NCBI GenBank assembly: GCA_964036275.1
Contig: OZ038434.1
Location: 9,939,060 to 10,003,059 of the forward strand
Source: Litoditis marina
Lineage: Eukaryota; Nematoda; Chromadorea; Rhabditida; Rhabditidae
Length of the DNA stretch: 64,000 nucleotides
Reading direction: 5' to 3'
How positions within the stretch are numbered: the first letter of the stretch is position 1; each line of letters begins with the position of its first letter. The position numbers and the translations under genes are program-made. Of the stretch, positions 11,426-21,499 are shown piece after piece. The notes beneath the pieces are model-generated. The model was not told where the DNA came from. It saw nothing but the letters and a program-made list of their open reading frames with translations, and did no database searches.

Positions 11426-11600
11426 AGTACGTGTGCTAGAAGATCCCGGCACCTTCATCCCATCCTGCGTCTCCTCAAACACGCTGTTTATCTGCTCTCA
11501 CATCTTACATCCCGCCGGGATTTAAGAGACAAAAAATAGTGAGGCAGAGCGAGAGACGCAGTATGGGATAAAGGCGCCGGGATCCTCTAGCATACCCACT
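11426..11600. mobile_element. Palindromic MITE, copy 1
   Basis: Both halves are reverse complements with ends near AGTACGTRTGCTAGAAGATC followed by CCGGCACCTTCATCCCATC. The total is about 175 bp with no coding capacity. A second copy is at 12447-12616, with equivalents at 43339-43513 and 44360-44529, and a diverged relative at 58870-59005. Confidence 0.75.
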
Positions 11601-11820
11601 GGAGCAGCCAGTATTGATGAATATCGTGCTTGCAAAAAGACGAGAAATTTCCAAGGCTGTGTCTAGTGAACATTCTGCCTCATAGATCCCAACCTGCATC
11701 TAATCAAATAAACGTTATGTATGCTAATGCATCTCATGCTGAATACGTATAAGAAGAAATATTTTGCCAAGCAAGCAGAATGAAAACACTCCAACAATTG
11801 TTATAGTCGCCGCTAACGGA

Positions 11821-11995
11821 AAGGCTGGAGGGTACTGATATCTCACTTTCCGCTGTGTACGCACACAAGTCTTCGATTCCAAAGCTTGCCGGTTATGTGC
11901 TCTAATAGCGCAATGGCCCTGCTACGAAACTTTTGCTCTGCTCGCAGGTTCGATTCCGGGAAGAGACAAAAATTTATAAATTTGAAATTCACTAT
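11821..11995 (+). repeat. Dispersed repeat with 3' tRNA-like module, copy 1
   Basis: The repeat starts AAGGCTGGAGGGTACTG, contains TTCCGCTGTGTACGCACACA, and ends in a tRNA-like part with A-box-like TAGCGCAATGG and a perfect B-box GGTTCGATTCC, then GAGACAAAAATTTATAAA. Other copies are at 13051-13220 (+), 15617-15708 (-), 18391-18519 (-), 43735-43908 (+), 44965-45125 (+), 47704-47793 (-) and 54557-54745 (+). Confidence 0.75.
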
Positions 11996-12057
11996 ACGTT
12001 GGTTCTCTGTTTGACTTACGAGGCTCGAAAAAAAAGAATGTCCAATCTATGGTTTAA

Positions 12058-12171
12058 AGTAGGACGATTATGTCGACCAATCCCGTGTCAACGGTCCTTT
12101 AAACTGCAATTGAAAAATGTATTGCAATTTAAAGGACTGAAGCGTTAGGAGTGGACCACATAATCGTCCTT
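12058..12171. mobile_element. 114-bp TTAA-flanked palindromic MITE
   Basis: Inverted ends AGTAGGACGATTATGT / ACATAATCGTCCT, internal palindrome around CCTTTAAACTGCAATTG, and flanking TTAA at 12054-12057 and 12172-12175. It belongs to the same family as 13975-14100, 24241-24356, 43971-44084 and 45870-45996. Confidence 0.8.
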
Positions 12172-12225
12172 TTAAATGCACGTGTTTCCGGTCTTTGCGT
12201 TGTGTTATTTCATTTTGTGTTCCAG

Positions 12226-13692
12226 GTTGTTCCAGCTCCTCTCCTACATGCGGTTACTTCAGTCAGACATTAGCTGGAACTCCTTTCGTAGATGGAATCA
12301 TGAGCTTCACCTACTCAAATGAGTCGCACTCGGTCACTGCCGCATGCTGGTTCATTTCTCGGTTTATTATCTCGAGTACTATTTTGATAAGTTTTGTAAA
12401 CAAGTTCGAAGGTTTTAAAAACAAGAAGACACGAGTTCAACAAAACAGTACGTATGCTAGAAGATCCCGACACCTTCATCCCATCCTGCGTCTCTCGCTC
12501 TGCCTCACTATTTCTTGTCTCTTACATCCCGGTGAGATGTAAGAGCAGGGAAATAGCGTATGTTTGAAAAGACGCAGAATGAGAGGAAAGTGCCGGGATC
12601 TTCTAGCATACGTACTCAGGGTATACGGTGTGAAAACTGTTGAGCGCAAGGTTTTTTTCGGTTTCTCTCAGTTCATTCCGTTTTCAACCGTTAGAACATC
12701 TAAATAGGAAAAGGCTTACAGTATATATTCTTTCTTCAGCTCAATCGATCCATATATTGATAACAACGCAGCTATCGTGGCAAACGGATACATTATTTTG
12801 GATTTCGCTCACAAGAATGCGTCTTTCCCTGGACATTGCAACTCAACGGATGAAAAATGGTGAGTATAACTCAAATCGCTGGAAACAATGTTTTGTAGAA
12901 TGGATACGCAGTTACCGTTGACGTCAGGTTAACAATTGAATAGACTTAGAGAAGGATAGTTTTATTTGGTTGGAATGTTGCTATAAAACAGAACTACCAA
13001 TTGAAATCCTCCACTATCAAAATAATGAAGCATAGTCAGTGCCAAATGAAAGGACGGGGGGGGGGGGGGGTACTGTATATCTCAATTTCCGCGGTGTACA
13101 GACACATGTCTTCGGTGCCAAATCTCTTTTGCAAGTACTCTTGTAGCGCAGAGCCTAACGCACAGTTCCGAATCTTTTGCTCGCAGGTTCGATTCCGGCG
13201 AGAGACCAAAGCTTATAAGGATGGCGACCGCTAGATCACACTACCGAAGACTGCATCGAAGGATTGTCTAGCTAAAAGTTCTTCTACATTGTTGATTCAA
13301 TTGATCTTGAGCGGAGGTACATGGGTGTACCTCCGCTCAAGATCGATAAGTTGGAGTGTATATTGAACTGATCTCCAAGGATGAGTATCTACTTGAACCA
13401 CGATTGCCTTGAGCTCAATCTCGTGTTGAGAACTTGTTCATTGATTTTATTTTAAGAAATAGTTGTTATGCATATGCAATGATGAGTTCTATATGGTGAA
13501 AAGAATGTATATGAATAAATATTGAGTGACAATATGAATTGTATTCCTTCATACTACTACTAGTCTCCAATCATAACTCCTATACTGTTTTCTTCTCAGT
13601 TCCGGGCACCCAATCGGAGACGGGAAAACTGAACTCCACGTCAACTCCCTGGGCTTAATACCAGTACATTACCTATTAAACTCATCCGAAAA
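12226..13692 (+). CDS. Cysteine-rich gene fragment, copy A
   Basis: Three plus-strand exon candidates have good acceptors: 12226 to about 12410 (begins CSSSSPTCGY, then DGIMSFTYSN and VTAAC), 12740-12859 (ends HCNSTDEK, donor GTGAGT) and 13600 to about 13692 (CSGHPIGDGK). The second and third join in phase. The first has the Cys...Cys...DG...Tyr...Val-Thr-Ala...Cys spacing seen in small nematode cysteine-rich extracellular domains (C6/DUF281 type) and resembles the third exon of the gene at 15282. No signal-peptide exon or stop was identified. Differences from copy B in the third exon include several synonymous third-position changes, supporting coding. It may be a partial duplicate of the gene downstream. 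Confidence 0.4.
12447..12616. mobile_element. Palindromic MITE, copy 2
   Basis: Near-perfect inverted ends AGTACGTATGCTAGAAGATC / GATCTTCTAGCATACGTACT, about 170 bp, no coding capacity. It lies in an intron of the cysteine-rich gene fragment. Confidence 0.8.
13051..13220 (+). repeat. Dispersed repeat with 3' tRNA-like module, copy 2
   Basis: The head includes TACTGTATATCTCAATTTCC. The tail carries TAGCGCAGAGCCTAACGCAC and the intact B-box GGTTCGATTCC. A run of about 16 G interrupts the head at 13055-13070, where copy B has GGGGAGGGG. Confidence 0.7.
13303..13344. repeat. Perfect 18-bp-arm hairpin
   Basis: GATCTTGAGCGGAGGTAC is followed by ATGGGT and its exact reverse complement. In copy B the left arm is altered (reads CCCGCTCAGGTAC) and the hairpin is lost. 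Confidence 0.85.
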
Positions 13693-15281
13693 CCGGTTTA
13701 CAATAATTTATGAAGGGCTAGATTCTGGGAAAGAGAAGGGGGTGGTACATACACTACTTGGGAAAATCGATTCAAATAAAAATTCCATTTCTGACAATAC
13801 AGATTCAACTGAACATTGAACCAGATTCGCGTAAACTTTCATATTGTAACGTCGAAACGAGTAATCATTTCGCTCTCATTGATGTTGTTGTTTTGTACAT
13901 GTAGTGGACGTTGCACAAAACATATGACAAACACGCCAATTTTTGATAACGAAATTTCCCTCTAAAGGAGGACGATTAGGTGGACCAATCCCGATTATGT
14001 GGACTAATCCCGTGTCAACCGTCCTTTAAACTGCAATTGAAAAATGTATTGCAGTTTAAAGGACTGAAGCGTTGCGAGTGGACCACGTAATCGTCCTTCT
14101 TCAACCGGACAGTCGGTAATGCAAAGAACATTAGTAGTGACGCCAGGTCGTTAGGATTGTCAATCGCGTTTAAAATTTCCTTGTTTCGATTTTATTCGCA
14201 CGTTTTTAAAAATTTCACTTTCATCCAGTTTTGGGACTACATTCAAAACGAGACAAACTTTTGTTGACTGAGTTTTGAGTTCTATTTCAACGGAGTCATG
14301 TCATGTTCCACGAATTGGCCACATTTTTCAGTTTCCCCATTCTTCTGGTTTTTCGTCAGAATTACTGATAGAATGTTGATCACTCAAATGTTAAATGGTC
14401 AGGCAGTATTTGAAACAGTACAAAACAATCACACTACAACAAGTATACAAGACAGTGATAAGGAAAGCACGTTTCTAGTACAAAAGTACATTTACCGAAA
14501 CAGGTTTTCCGACAGGATATTTGTTCCTGGTTCTGCCCCGCCAACACCAAGGGACATTGATCAGTGCAATCGCTACGAAAAAATGACGACTTCAGACAAA
14601 ACGTCCCCTACGTGAAATAATCACGTAATGTACGTCAGATGGCCCTAAATTGCGAAACTGGCACTCATATACAATAAAACATTGCATTTTGTAACTCAAT
14701 TGATATGTCCACGGTTAGAGGCTAACATACATGTTCAACACTATAACTTTTAAAGTTAATCAGTTAGAACTGAATTCGAGAGCTCTGTCTTTATGTCGTT
14801 AATTTCTCTCAAGAATTCCCTGTTCTGTTCGGCTTTTTGATGTTTGCGCGGGCTGTTTCAAATCACTGAAAATTAGTGTAAATCCATTAGAAACGCGTGG
14901 CCAACGAAATGTTCACCGCGCTCGCGAACTGGCTAAGAGACGACCTCTCAAAAGTCTCCGAGAGAAAGGTTGACTGTACTCTAGATACCACAGACCTAGA
15001 GAACATCACTCAATGAAATCTTACTGGTGGATACATATGATTAGATACATACTTTTCTTTCCCATTTCCTCCCTACTCTCCGTTTTCACTCTTCAAAATC
15101 CATCTCTTAGAATAACTTGTTTCCTCCTCCGCCTCTCTTTTTTCTTTCCCCTCCCTCTCTTTCTCTCTTCCTCCCTCTCTCTCTCTATTAATTATTGTGT
15201 AGGGTTCTGTCGGTTATATCTAAGGTACACAAGCTCAAGCGTGACTAGCTATCTCGTTCCAAACTCTAAACTTTTCAGAGA
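13693..15281. other. No gene established
   Basis: Holds the TTAA-type MITE at 13975-14100. A 105-codon frame at 14298-14615 is broken by indels in copy B, so it is unlikely to be coding. A pyrimidine-rich stretch (15123-15186) precedes the secreted gene. Copy B has about 235 bp here (46690-46925) that copy A lacks. Confidence 0.5.
13975..14100. mobile_element. TTAA-type palindromic MITE, 126 bp
   Basis: Ends AGGAGGACGATTA / TAATCGTCCTTCT with a duplicated inner module (GGTGGACCAATCCC then TGTGGACTAATCCC). The flanking TTAA is degenerate here but intact on the left of the copy-B equivalent (45866-45869). Confidence 0.7.
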
Positions 15282-17816
15282 ATGTTGAGAAAAACTATTC
15301 TTATCGTGTTTGTAATCTGTACCGAACAATGTATGAAGACAGTGCCAACTGACAGTAGGTTTTGGTTTTTTTCAGAGCTGGACACAAACTCTACTGTCAC
15401 TTTAAAAGGGTTTCACTCATTTTCCTAACGACACATTCTGTAAGAAATCGTCATCCGAAACCTTTGACGAAATGCCATGGCGAACTCTCGTAGAAATCTT
15501 TGCCAAAGTAGCAGGTCACTTTTATAGCGACGAGAGAGTGTGCCGGTCATTATGACAAGTTGATTGCAGAAAATTGGCGCCATTGTTTCTGAGAACTAAA
15601 CGAGCTATAGGGGTGCCAAATTTATAAATTACGTCTCTCGCCGGAATCGAACATGCGGGCAAAAGATTTGTAGCAGGGCGCTTACCACTGCGCTATTGGA
15701 TAACATATCCGGGAAGCTTCGGAAACGTATGAGATATACTCCCGCCTTTCTGTTGTCTACGACTTTGTGCATTAGTTTTTTATGTTCTCAGCGACGACAG
15801 CTAGTCCGGATACAAGCAGTACATCAACTACAACTACCACAACAGCAACAACAACAACAACCACAACAGCTGGTAGGAACTGGTGACACATCCACAGATC
15901 ATAGTTCTTTCTCCCTGTTATAGTTCTGGCCATTTCCATTGCGACTTGGCAGCCTGCAATGAATATTCCAGGCTACCCAGAACGATTAGCACCCCAGATT
16001 TCTGCGATTGACCACCTACCAAAGTGAGAGAGTGTGGAGGTCAATGAGGTCGCAGACATCTGCGTCTCTTCGACCTGCGCGCTCTCTCGTTGAGGTCACT
16101 ATAAAAGTGGCTAGCCAATTGGCTGGGAATTGTCTGAGTACTTTTCACCCCCTTTGCAGTTTTCAAAAACGGCAAATATTGTTTTTCAGCGGTTGTTCAT
16201 ATTCATAATAACACGTGAAATTCTGATTTGCAGGAAAAGTTCAAAGCTGAAAACTTATCGAATTCACGGTGAAAATCTTGGTTCAGTTCATAAATATTAT
16301 GATGTCTGGATGTTTTGTCTCACACATCAGTCAGACACCATTGAACGGGATTACCCTACATACTCCGAAATATAATCATCGAATCACAGTGACCAACGAA
16401 AATGTCTTGCTACACATCATGAATCTACAGTATGTTCGCGCAAATGTCTGAGCTTTTCTCATGTACCCATCTTCATATATATGGGTACAACCATGTCATG
16501 ACCAGGAGTGGCTATGAAAACAAACGAATTAAAAGAGATTGTAAAAAGTTGTAAGAAGAAAGAAGAGGTAAAGGAGGACAGAAGGAAAGCTAGTTCAGGT
16601 ACCCCCGGAGTACCTAAACATAACGTGCGCGCCCCCAAACTGACTAAAACATGTGAACCGTATGAAAATTAGGTTTGTTAGTTTAAGTAAAAAGAGGTAC
16701 ATGTCAGTTTCTATTGAGCAGCTCTCTCATTTACACTTTCCTTTCTGTGCCCCTTCAACTTAGCGGTGTTTTATAGCGCCAACCGGTTGTGCGTCCTGCT
16801 CAGAGAAGGACGTTAGTCTGGAACCTGGCACGACGCCAGTAGCCGATGGGGATCCCGAGGTCACCTCACCTACATTGGGGTACGATCGCAGTCATCCATT
16901 TGATTTGATTAAATCATTCTAATTTCATGTTTAAGTGGATGCTTCATGATTTTAGATTATGACTGGGCAAGGGTTCACCTTGAACGGAAATATCCAGATC
17001 CACCTATTAATCGAAATGAATGGTTTCATTGTACCTGCTAAATCGGTTTAATTGTGTTAGAATTTTCTACAAACACAAATTTAATGTTTCCAACTTGGTG
17101 ACTACTGTGGAAACTATATGAGTGAAAGTTTGACCTTCATTTTTATGAGCGTTCAAGTTCAGAAATTGTTCCAAGCTATAGATTATCGAAACTTCTCTCT
17201 CGAAATCTAACTTTAGTCCAATGGGCACAAATACGGACGGCTGTGCTACCGTGACGGCGTCATGTGATGTCCCGGCTGGACTGGATGGACTGGCCCTCAT
17301 GGAGGTGGGGCAGATTTATTCTCAAATAAATAAATATACAAATATAAAAGCTCCCTGGATTAGCTCGTATCTGCTGTTTGGAAATCAATCATATATATAT
17401 GTAATTATTCATTCACTTTTATGCCATCACACTCTTCATTGTCACATATACAATTACCTGTTTCTTTTCGTTTAGCTTTAACATAATTTATTTTAGTGGC
17501 CAAATACGTATTACACTCAATAGATAGTAAATTAATCTACGTGTGATGTGCACGTGTTTTGTAACGACTTATTGAATCCTCCCTCCGGATTTCGTAATAT
17601 CAAGCGAAAACAGATGGAAATTGTAGTCAGATCAAAGTTGGGGTACCGAAGTTGAATATTTTTCAGTTCAACGATGACAGGATTGGAAACCCAGGTGATT
17701 TCGGGTCTAGTTCAACAGCTGATTTGGTCTGTAACGCCGACGGGTCATGGACATTCACGATGGATGGAGTCAGCATAACTGTTACCAAGCTATTCTGCTC
17801 CTACCTAACCTTTTAG
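15282..17816 (+). CDS. Secreted Thr-rich/Cys-rich protein, copy A (lesioned)
   Basis: Exons seen: 15282-15354 (signal peptide MLRKTILIVFVICTEQC; ATG 3 bases after a CTTTTCAG trans-splice-type acceptor), 15792-15872 (threonine-rich linker, phase-matched), 16777-16890 (PTGCASCS..DGDPEV..GYDR), 17217-17313 (CATVTASC..MEVGQ) and 17667-17816 (FNDDRIGNPGDF..CNADGSWTF, stop TAG). Signal peptide, Thr-rich mucin-like linker and small Cys-rich domain match nematode C6/DUF281-type secreted proteins of unknown function. Exons 3 and 4 do not join in phase, so a short exon is missing from this model. The donor after 17313 reads ATTTAT, while copy B has GTTTAT, so copy A has probably lost this splice site. 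Exons lie among dispersed repeats. Confidence 0.55.
15617..15708 (-). repeat. Dispersed tRNA-like repeat, partial copy
   Basis: Minus-strand copy containing only the 3' half: TAGCGCAGTGGTAAGCGCCC and TGTTCGATTCCGGCGAGAGA then ATTTATAAA. It lies in intron 1 of the secreted gene. Confidence 0.7.
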
Positions 17817-17999
17817 TACGGAATCAAATATCGAATAACTTGTGCCGAACACCAAGTACTTAAGTTTTGCTAATAATGAATATTATTGTTCCCATTGAAT
17901 TGCGGACCTCTCTGATCTGCAAGCTCTCTCATGAAGGAGTGGACAGTTCACTATCAGTTATAATGAATACTATTCTTACAAATATTTCAGACTCACAAC

Positions 18000-18835
18000 A
18001 TGTACGCCATGATGCAGCAGCCGGAGGACTGTTACGATCAGCCTGAGGCTATTTTGTGTCGTCTTCTACTCGTGGCCGAGAGAAATCGCGAATCCTATCA
18101 GGTACGGTAGTTTTTCTTCCGAGACCATTTTTGGGTTGTCTGGCAGTTCATAGTTCAGACAGGAGACGGTTACGGTAGGTTTTCGTTCCAAGATCATTTT
18201 TACGTTTACTGGCCGATAACATCGGGTGTATAAAGTTCAATGGTTTTTGAGGTCCGACTTTTCTCCAGAAAAGAATGCTCTGTTTGACGCACTTGTGCGA
18301 GAAGTGAAAATGGGTCGAGTATCGAGTTTTTACAGTTCATGCCACCTATAATATAGCTTTTATTGAGAAATAATATTCGGAAATGACCTGTGAGCACAAG
18401 ATTTGTAGCTGTGCGCTAACCACTGCGCTATTAGAGAACATAACAGCCGGTAATGAAATCGAAGACATGCGCATACACAGCAAAAAGTGAGGTATACAGT
18501 ACTCTACGCCTTTCATTTGATAATGACTATAGTAAGATCAAACTACAACATATATTCGGTAATGTACTCGAAGTAAATTGAATCCCGTAAAGTTTGCATT
18601 CTAATGAGGCATTGTGCACTTTGTCATGCACGTTTCTGAGTTGTGCTGTGTTTAACATGTTTCACGTGACTGTCTAATTGACTAACAGTCTACGTTTGAT
18701 TCTTTGCAGATCTTCGCCCGCTACTGTTCGGTGGCGGATACGGTAATTGAGAAGACCGCGGACGTTCTGCGACAACGTGCGCGCGCCGCGAAATCGGCTC
18801 CAATGATGGAGAAGCGACGAGTCAAGTTGGATTAA
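18000..18835 (+). CDS. Unidentified small protein, two exons
   Basis: Exon 1 (18000-18101) opens with ATG nine bases after an ATATTTCAG acceptor at 17990, fitting trans-splicing, and ends in a GTACGG donor. Exon 2 (18710-18835) follows TTTGCAG and ends in TAA. Phases match and give 75 residues: an acidic N-terminus (MMQQPEDCYDQPEA), then a helix-like region, and a basic C-terminus (MEKRRVKLD). Codons are GC-richer than the surroundings. The start lies about 180 bp after the stop of the secreted gene on the same strand, a spacing compatible with a nematode operon. Upstream exons cannot be excluded. I do not recognise the family. It is absent from copy B. Confidence 0.6.
18391..18519 (-). repeat. 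Dispersed repeat with tRNA-like module, intronic
   Basis: Minus-strand copy with the head (reversed GGCGTAGAGTACTGTATACC) and A-box-like TAGCGCAGTGGTTAGCGCAC. The B-box end is missing. It lies in the intron of the small gene at 18000. Confidence 0.65.
18555..18690. repeat. Dispersed repeat shared with 60383-60505
   Basis: About 120 bp containing GCATTCTAATGAGGCAT and TGCTGTGTTTAACATGTTT is found again, diverged and in the same orientation, at 60383-60505. Neither copy contains a gene. Family unknown. Confidence 0.75.
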
Positions 18836-18844
18836 GGCCAAATA

Positions 18845-19420
18845 GGGGTGGAATCTGGGGAATATTATAGTTTTACGCGGTTTTATTGTGGCGAAACGTG
18901 AACTTTGATGGGTATTATCGATTCTGTCATGGTAGAATCTGGTGAAACTGAAATTTCACGTAATATTATCGATTGTATCATGGTAGATTCTAATAAAACG
19001 TGAATTTTCACGTGGTTTCATCGAGTTTATCGGGGTAAGATCTCGTGAAACGTAAAATTTCACGTGGGCTACTATGTTTTTCGTGAAATTTTACGTTTTT
19101 CCAGATTTCACCCATCTTCTAGTGCCAAATTGCTTGTTTTATAGAGTGTTGTATAGTTTGTGAAGCTTCAACGGTTTATAGAGTCGGTTCGAGCATATTT
19201 GAAGGGCTGTTGAAGCTTCAGCAGTTTTATCGTGTTTTAAATAACCTTTCGAGATTTTATTTTAAAATTTAGGCTTGTTTCATCTGTACTACAGTGTTTG
19301 AAAATGACTACAGCCACCCTTTACTGCACTTTTCATTGTTTTGATGCTAGGTGCATTTTTTCGGGTTGAATAATTCAATGGAACAGCTGTTTGTTAATAA
19401 AATGTTTGATCATCTTATGA
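18845..19420. other. Probable 3' UTR with degenerate repeats
   Basis: 18845-19100 holds four or five degenerate units of about 55-65 bp built on TGAAATTTCACGT and TATTATCGATT..ATCATGGTAGA. An AATAAA at about 19396 could be the polyadenylation signal of the upstream small gene. Confidence 0.5.
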
Positions 19421-19530
19421 ATTGATGGAATTAACGTTGTATTGAACATACGGGGAAGTTTAGTCAAAGTTTCGCGGGAGTATTGTTAAATAATACCAAT
19501 AATATTAAGTCAATAGAGAAAGGGAAGAGA

Positions 19531-19889
19531 AAGAGGTTGGGAAAGTCTACTAGGGAATTTTATAACTTGGTCCCTCCTGATTGAAATCAGAACTGTGAAA
19601 GTTTGTCAGACTCCGTTTACAATCGGAGAGAAACCTGTTAGAATTTCCATGGATTTGTTTTCACACTGGATGGAACAACGTGGTTTCTCGGTTTCGAAAG
19701 ACAAACAAAGAGAGAGACAGAGAGAGTGCAGAGAAAGAGAGAGGTTGGGAAGTCTACCAGGGAACTTTATAACTCGGTCCCTCCTGATGGAAATCAGAAC
19801 TGTGAAGGTTGGTCGGACTCTTTACAAACGGAGAGAAACCTGTTAGAATTTTCATGGATTCGTTTTCAGACTGGATGGAATGTTTTATT
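19531..19889. repeat. Local direct duplication
   Basis: A segment of about 150 bp starting at GAGGTTGGGAAAGTCTAC (19531) recurs from about 19741, with roughly 210 bp between equivalent points and a handful of differences. A GA-rich stretch separates them. No gene seen. Confidence 0.85.
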
Positions 19890-19974
19890 TTTTCTTGAAA
19901 TTTAAACAGATTTTCAACCATCTTTATTGACAAACGAAACAATCCAAACGAGATAATCGAGAACGAAGGACACT

Positions 19975-21478
19975 TTACTTTCTATCGGCGGCTTCTGTGC
20001 CTTCGATTTCTAGCACTGGCAGGCTTTTGAATGAAATGGACTCCAGTTTCAATAGGATAAACTGTTCCCAGCTCTGAAATTGAGAAAAAAACAGTAAGTG
20101 GCAGTATAAAACATTTAGCATCAAAAGCTGTGAACAGGTGTAGGTAACTCGAAAATAGGCCAAAAATGAGGGTAACTAGAAAATAGGCCAAAAATGGCAT
20201 CAGAATAGAAATTGGAATATCAATGGTTGTAGTTAGAGCACGCATTGAAAAAAGAAAAACACGTAAATTTCCAGTCTCCAATGAAATGGTACAATCATTC
20301 TACATTTTTGTGCGCCCTGGGAAAAAGCAAAAATATTCTTTGTCAAAAATTACCTTTTCAAAATGCTCAAATCCGTGGGCGGATAGGTCGTGCGGCAGAT
20401 TCATCAGAGAGTGCACGAGAAGGGTAGGAAACATGGCCATATCTTTGCTGCTACAGTCAGCACACGAGAGCGCAGAGGCCGCCCACGGTACAATTAGAAT
20501 CGGCAGGTTGCCCCCGACGGGACCTGGAAAAGCTGTCATCATCGATACATAACAAAAGGTTTATTAATGGAGAATAAATAGGACATAGGGCATTGTTCTC
20601 CACATGGGAACTAACCTCAGCAGCACACTAATACTGCCGGTTCAAACTTTCAATTTGAACCGGCAGTATTAGTGTGCTGCTGAGGTTAGTTCACATGACT
20701 GAGACGCGTATAAGAGACTTTAATTTCATTCAAGAAGCAGATGTCAAACTTTCATTCCTTCCGTTATGTGCTCAAAACTGCCACGATGTACAGTCAATGT
20801 CCGCTACTTTTATCACAAATTAATGTATCACCTGCGTATCACACTTGTGGGTGCGCATGTAGTCGTTCAATTCCTCGCACGAGAGTGCTGAGTGAGAACA
20901 CACCTCAATCCACCCAGATTCATGTCCTGAAATTACGTAGGGTGGGATCCCAATCAAACTACATTTTTGGAAGAGAGAGAAATTGGCTGCGGCCTTCTGG
21001 ACTACGTGCGCGTTCCCTGTTGTAGTTTGCTCGTCGCAAAATATTCGGGTCAATTTTCATGAACGAAGTTGACTGTAGTCGGCTTTCTTCGATAAATTGA
21101 ACAATTTATAGAAACAAGGAGCACCAGAGACTCAAAGATCTCAGAAGATCAGAGACTCTTCAAACGTTCAGAACAACGAAGTAGACACTTGATGAAAACG
21201 AGTGAAACTGCAGGATGCGCTTGTGGAAAATAGCTGAGCGAATTAGTTTTCCTGATTTACACTACCACTAAGACAGAAAAGACAAAGGTGAACTGATTTT
21301 GCAGAATATCGCGTTGGGACTTGGCTACGATTGGAATAAAGTCTTGAATATCACCCCTGCTCGCGCTATCGGAAACGTGAAACTCACCAAGGAAAACCTA
21401 TCGATAAATTGGCGACACGCGTTCTGCACCTCGCCGTGCGTCTTGGACTTTGGATCGTTCCACTGTTTCACGAGAAAA
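19975..21478 (-). CDS. Unidentified multi-exon gene
   Basis: Minus-strand exons with strong splice sites: 21478-21388 (FLVKQWNDPKSKTHGEV..), 21016-20832 (IPPYVISGHESGWIEVC..), 20523-20354 (ILIVPWAASALSC..SKDMAMFPTLLVHS) and 20073-19975 (SWEQFILLKLES.., stop TAA). The last two join in phase. The joins before them leave a one-base gap in phase, so at least one exon is missing from this model. A further candidate exon lies near 21896-21847. AATAAA on the minus strand at about 19923-19928 lies 50 bp past the stop. No start codon was fixed. The peptide is Cys-containing and soluble in appearance; I do not recognise the family. It converges on the small plus-strand gene and is absent from copy B. 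Confidence 0.55.
20608..20692. repeat. Perfect 39-bp-arm hairpin
   Basis: Left arm 20608-20646 and right arm 20654-20692 are exact reverse complements around a 7-base loop CTTTCAA. It lies between exons of the minus-strand gene. It could be a foldback element or a source of double-stranded RNA. Confidence 0.9.
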
Positions 21479-21499
21479 CTGAAAGAACTTTTGTTAAAA

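Larger units (their letters stand above)
1..17896 (+). repeat. Segmental duplication, copy A
   Basis: This stretch recurs in direct orientation as copy B (22228-50001). Base 1 matches 22228, and similarity ends at 17896/50001 after a shared TTGTTCCCATT. The left limit of copy A lies outside the window. Much of the first 12 kb differs only by scattered single bases and homopolymer lengths. Differences are denser from about 12.6 to 17.9 kb. Copy A lacks three mobile insertions and most of the satellite expansion found in copy B, so it is nearer the ancestral arrangement. A stitched-in second haplotype is an alternative to a true duplication. Confidence 0.95.

Noticed and set aside
14298..14615. 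A 105-codon plus-strand gene
   Set aside because: Copy B has frame-breaking indels at several points, and there is no recognisable domain.
15696..15923. Glutamine-rich protein (LPQQQQQQQPQQL)
   Set aside because: The phase set by the signal-peptide exon reads the same bases as a threonine-rich linker, typical of this secreted family.
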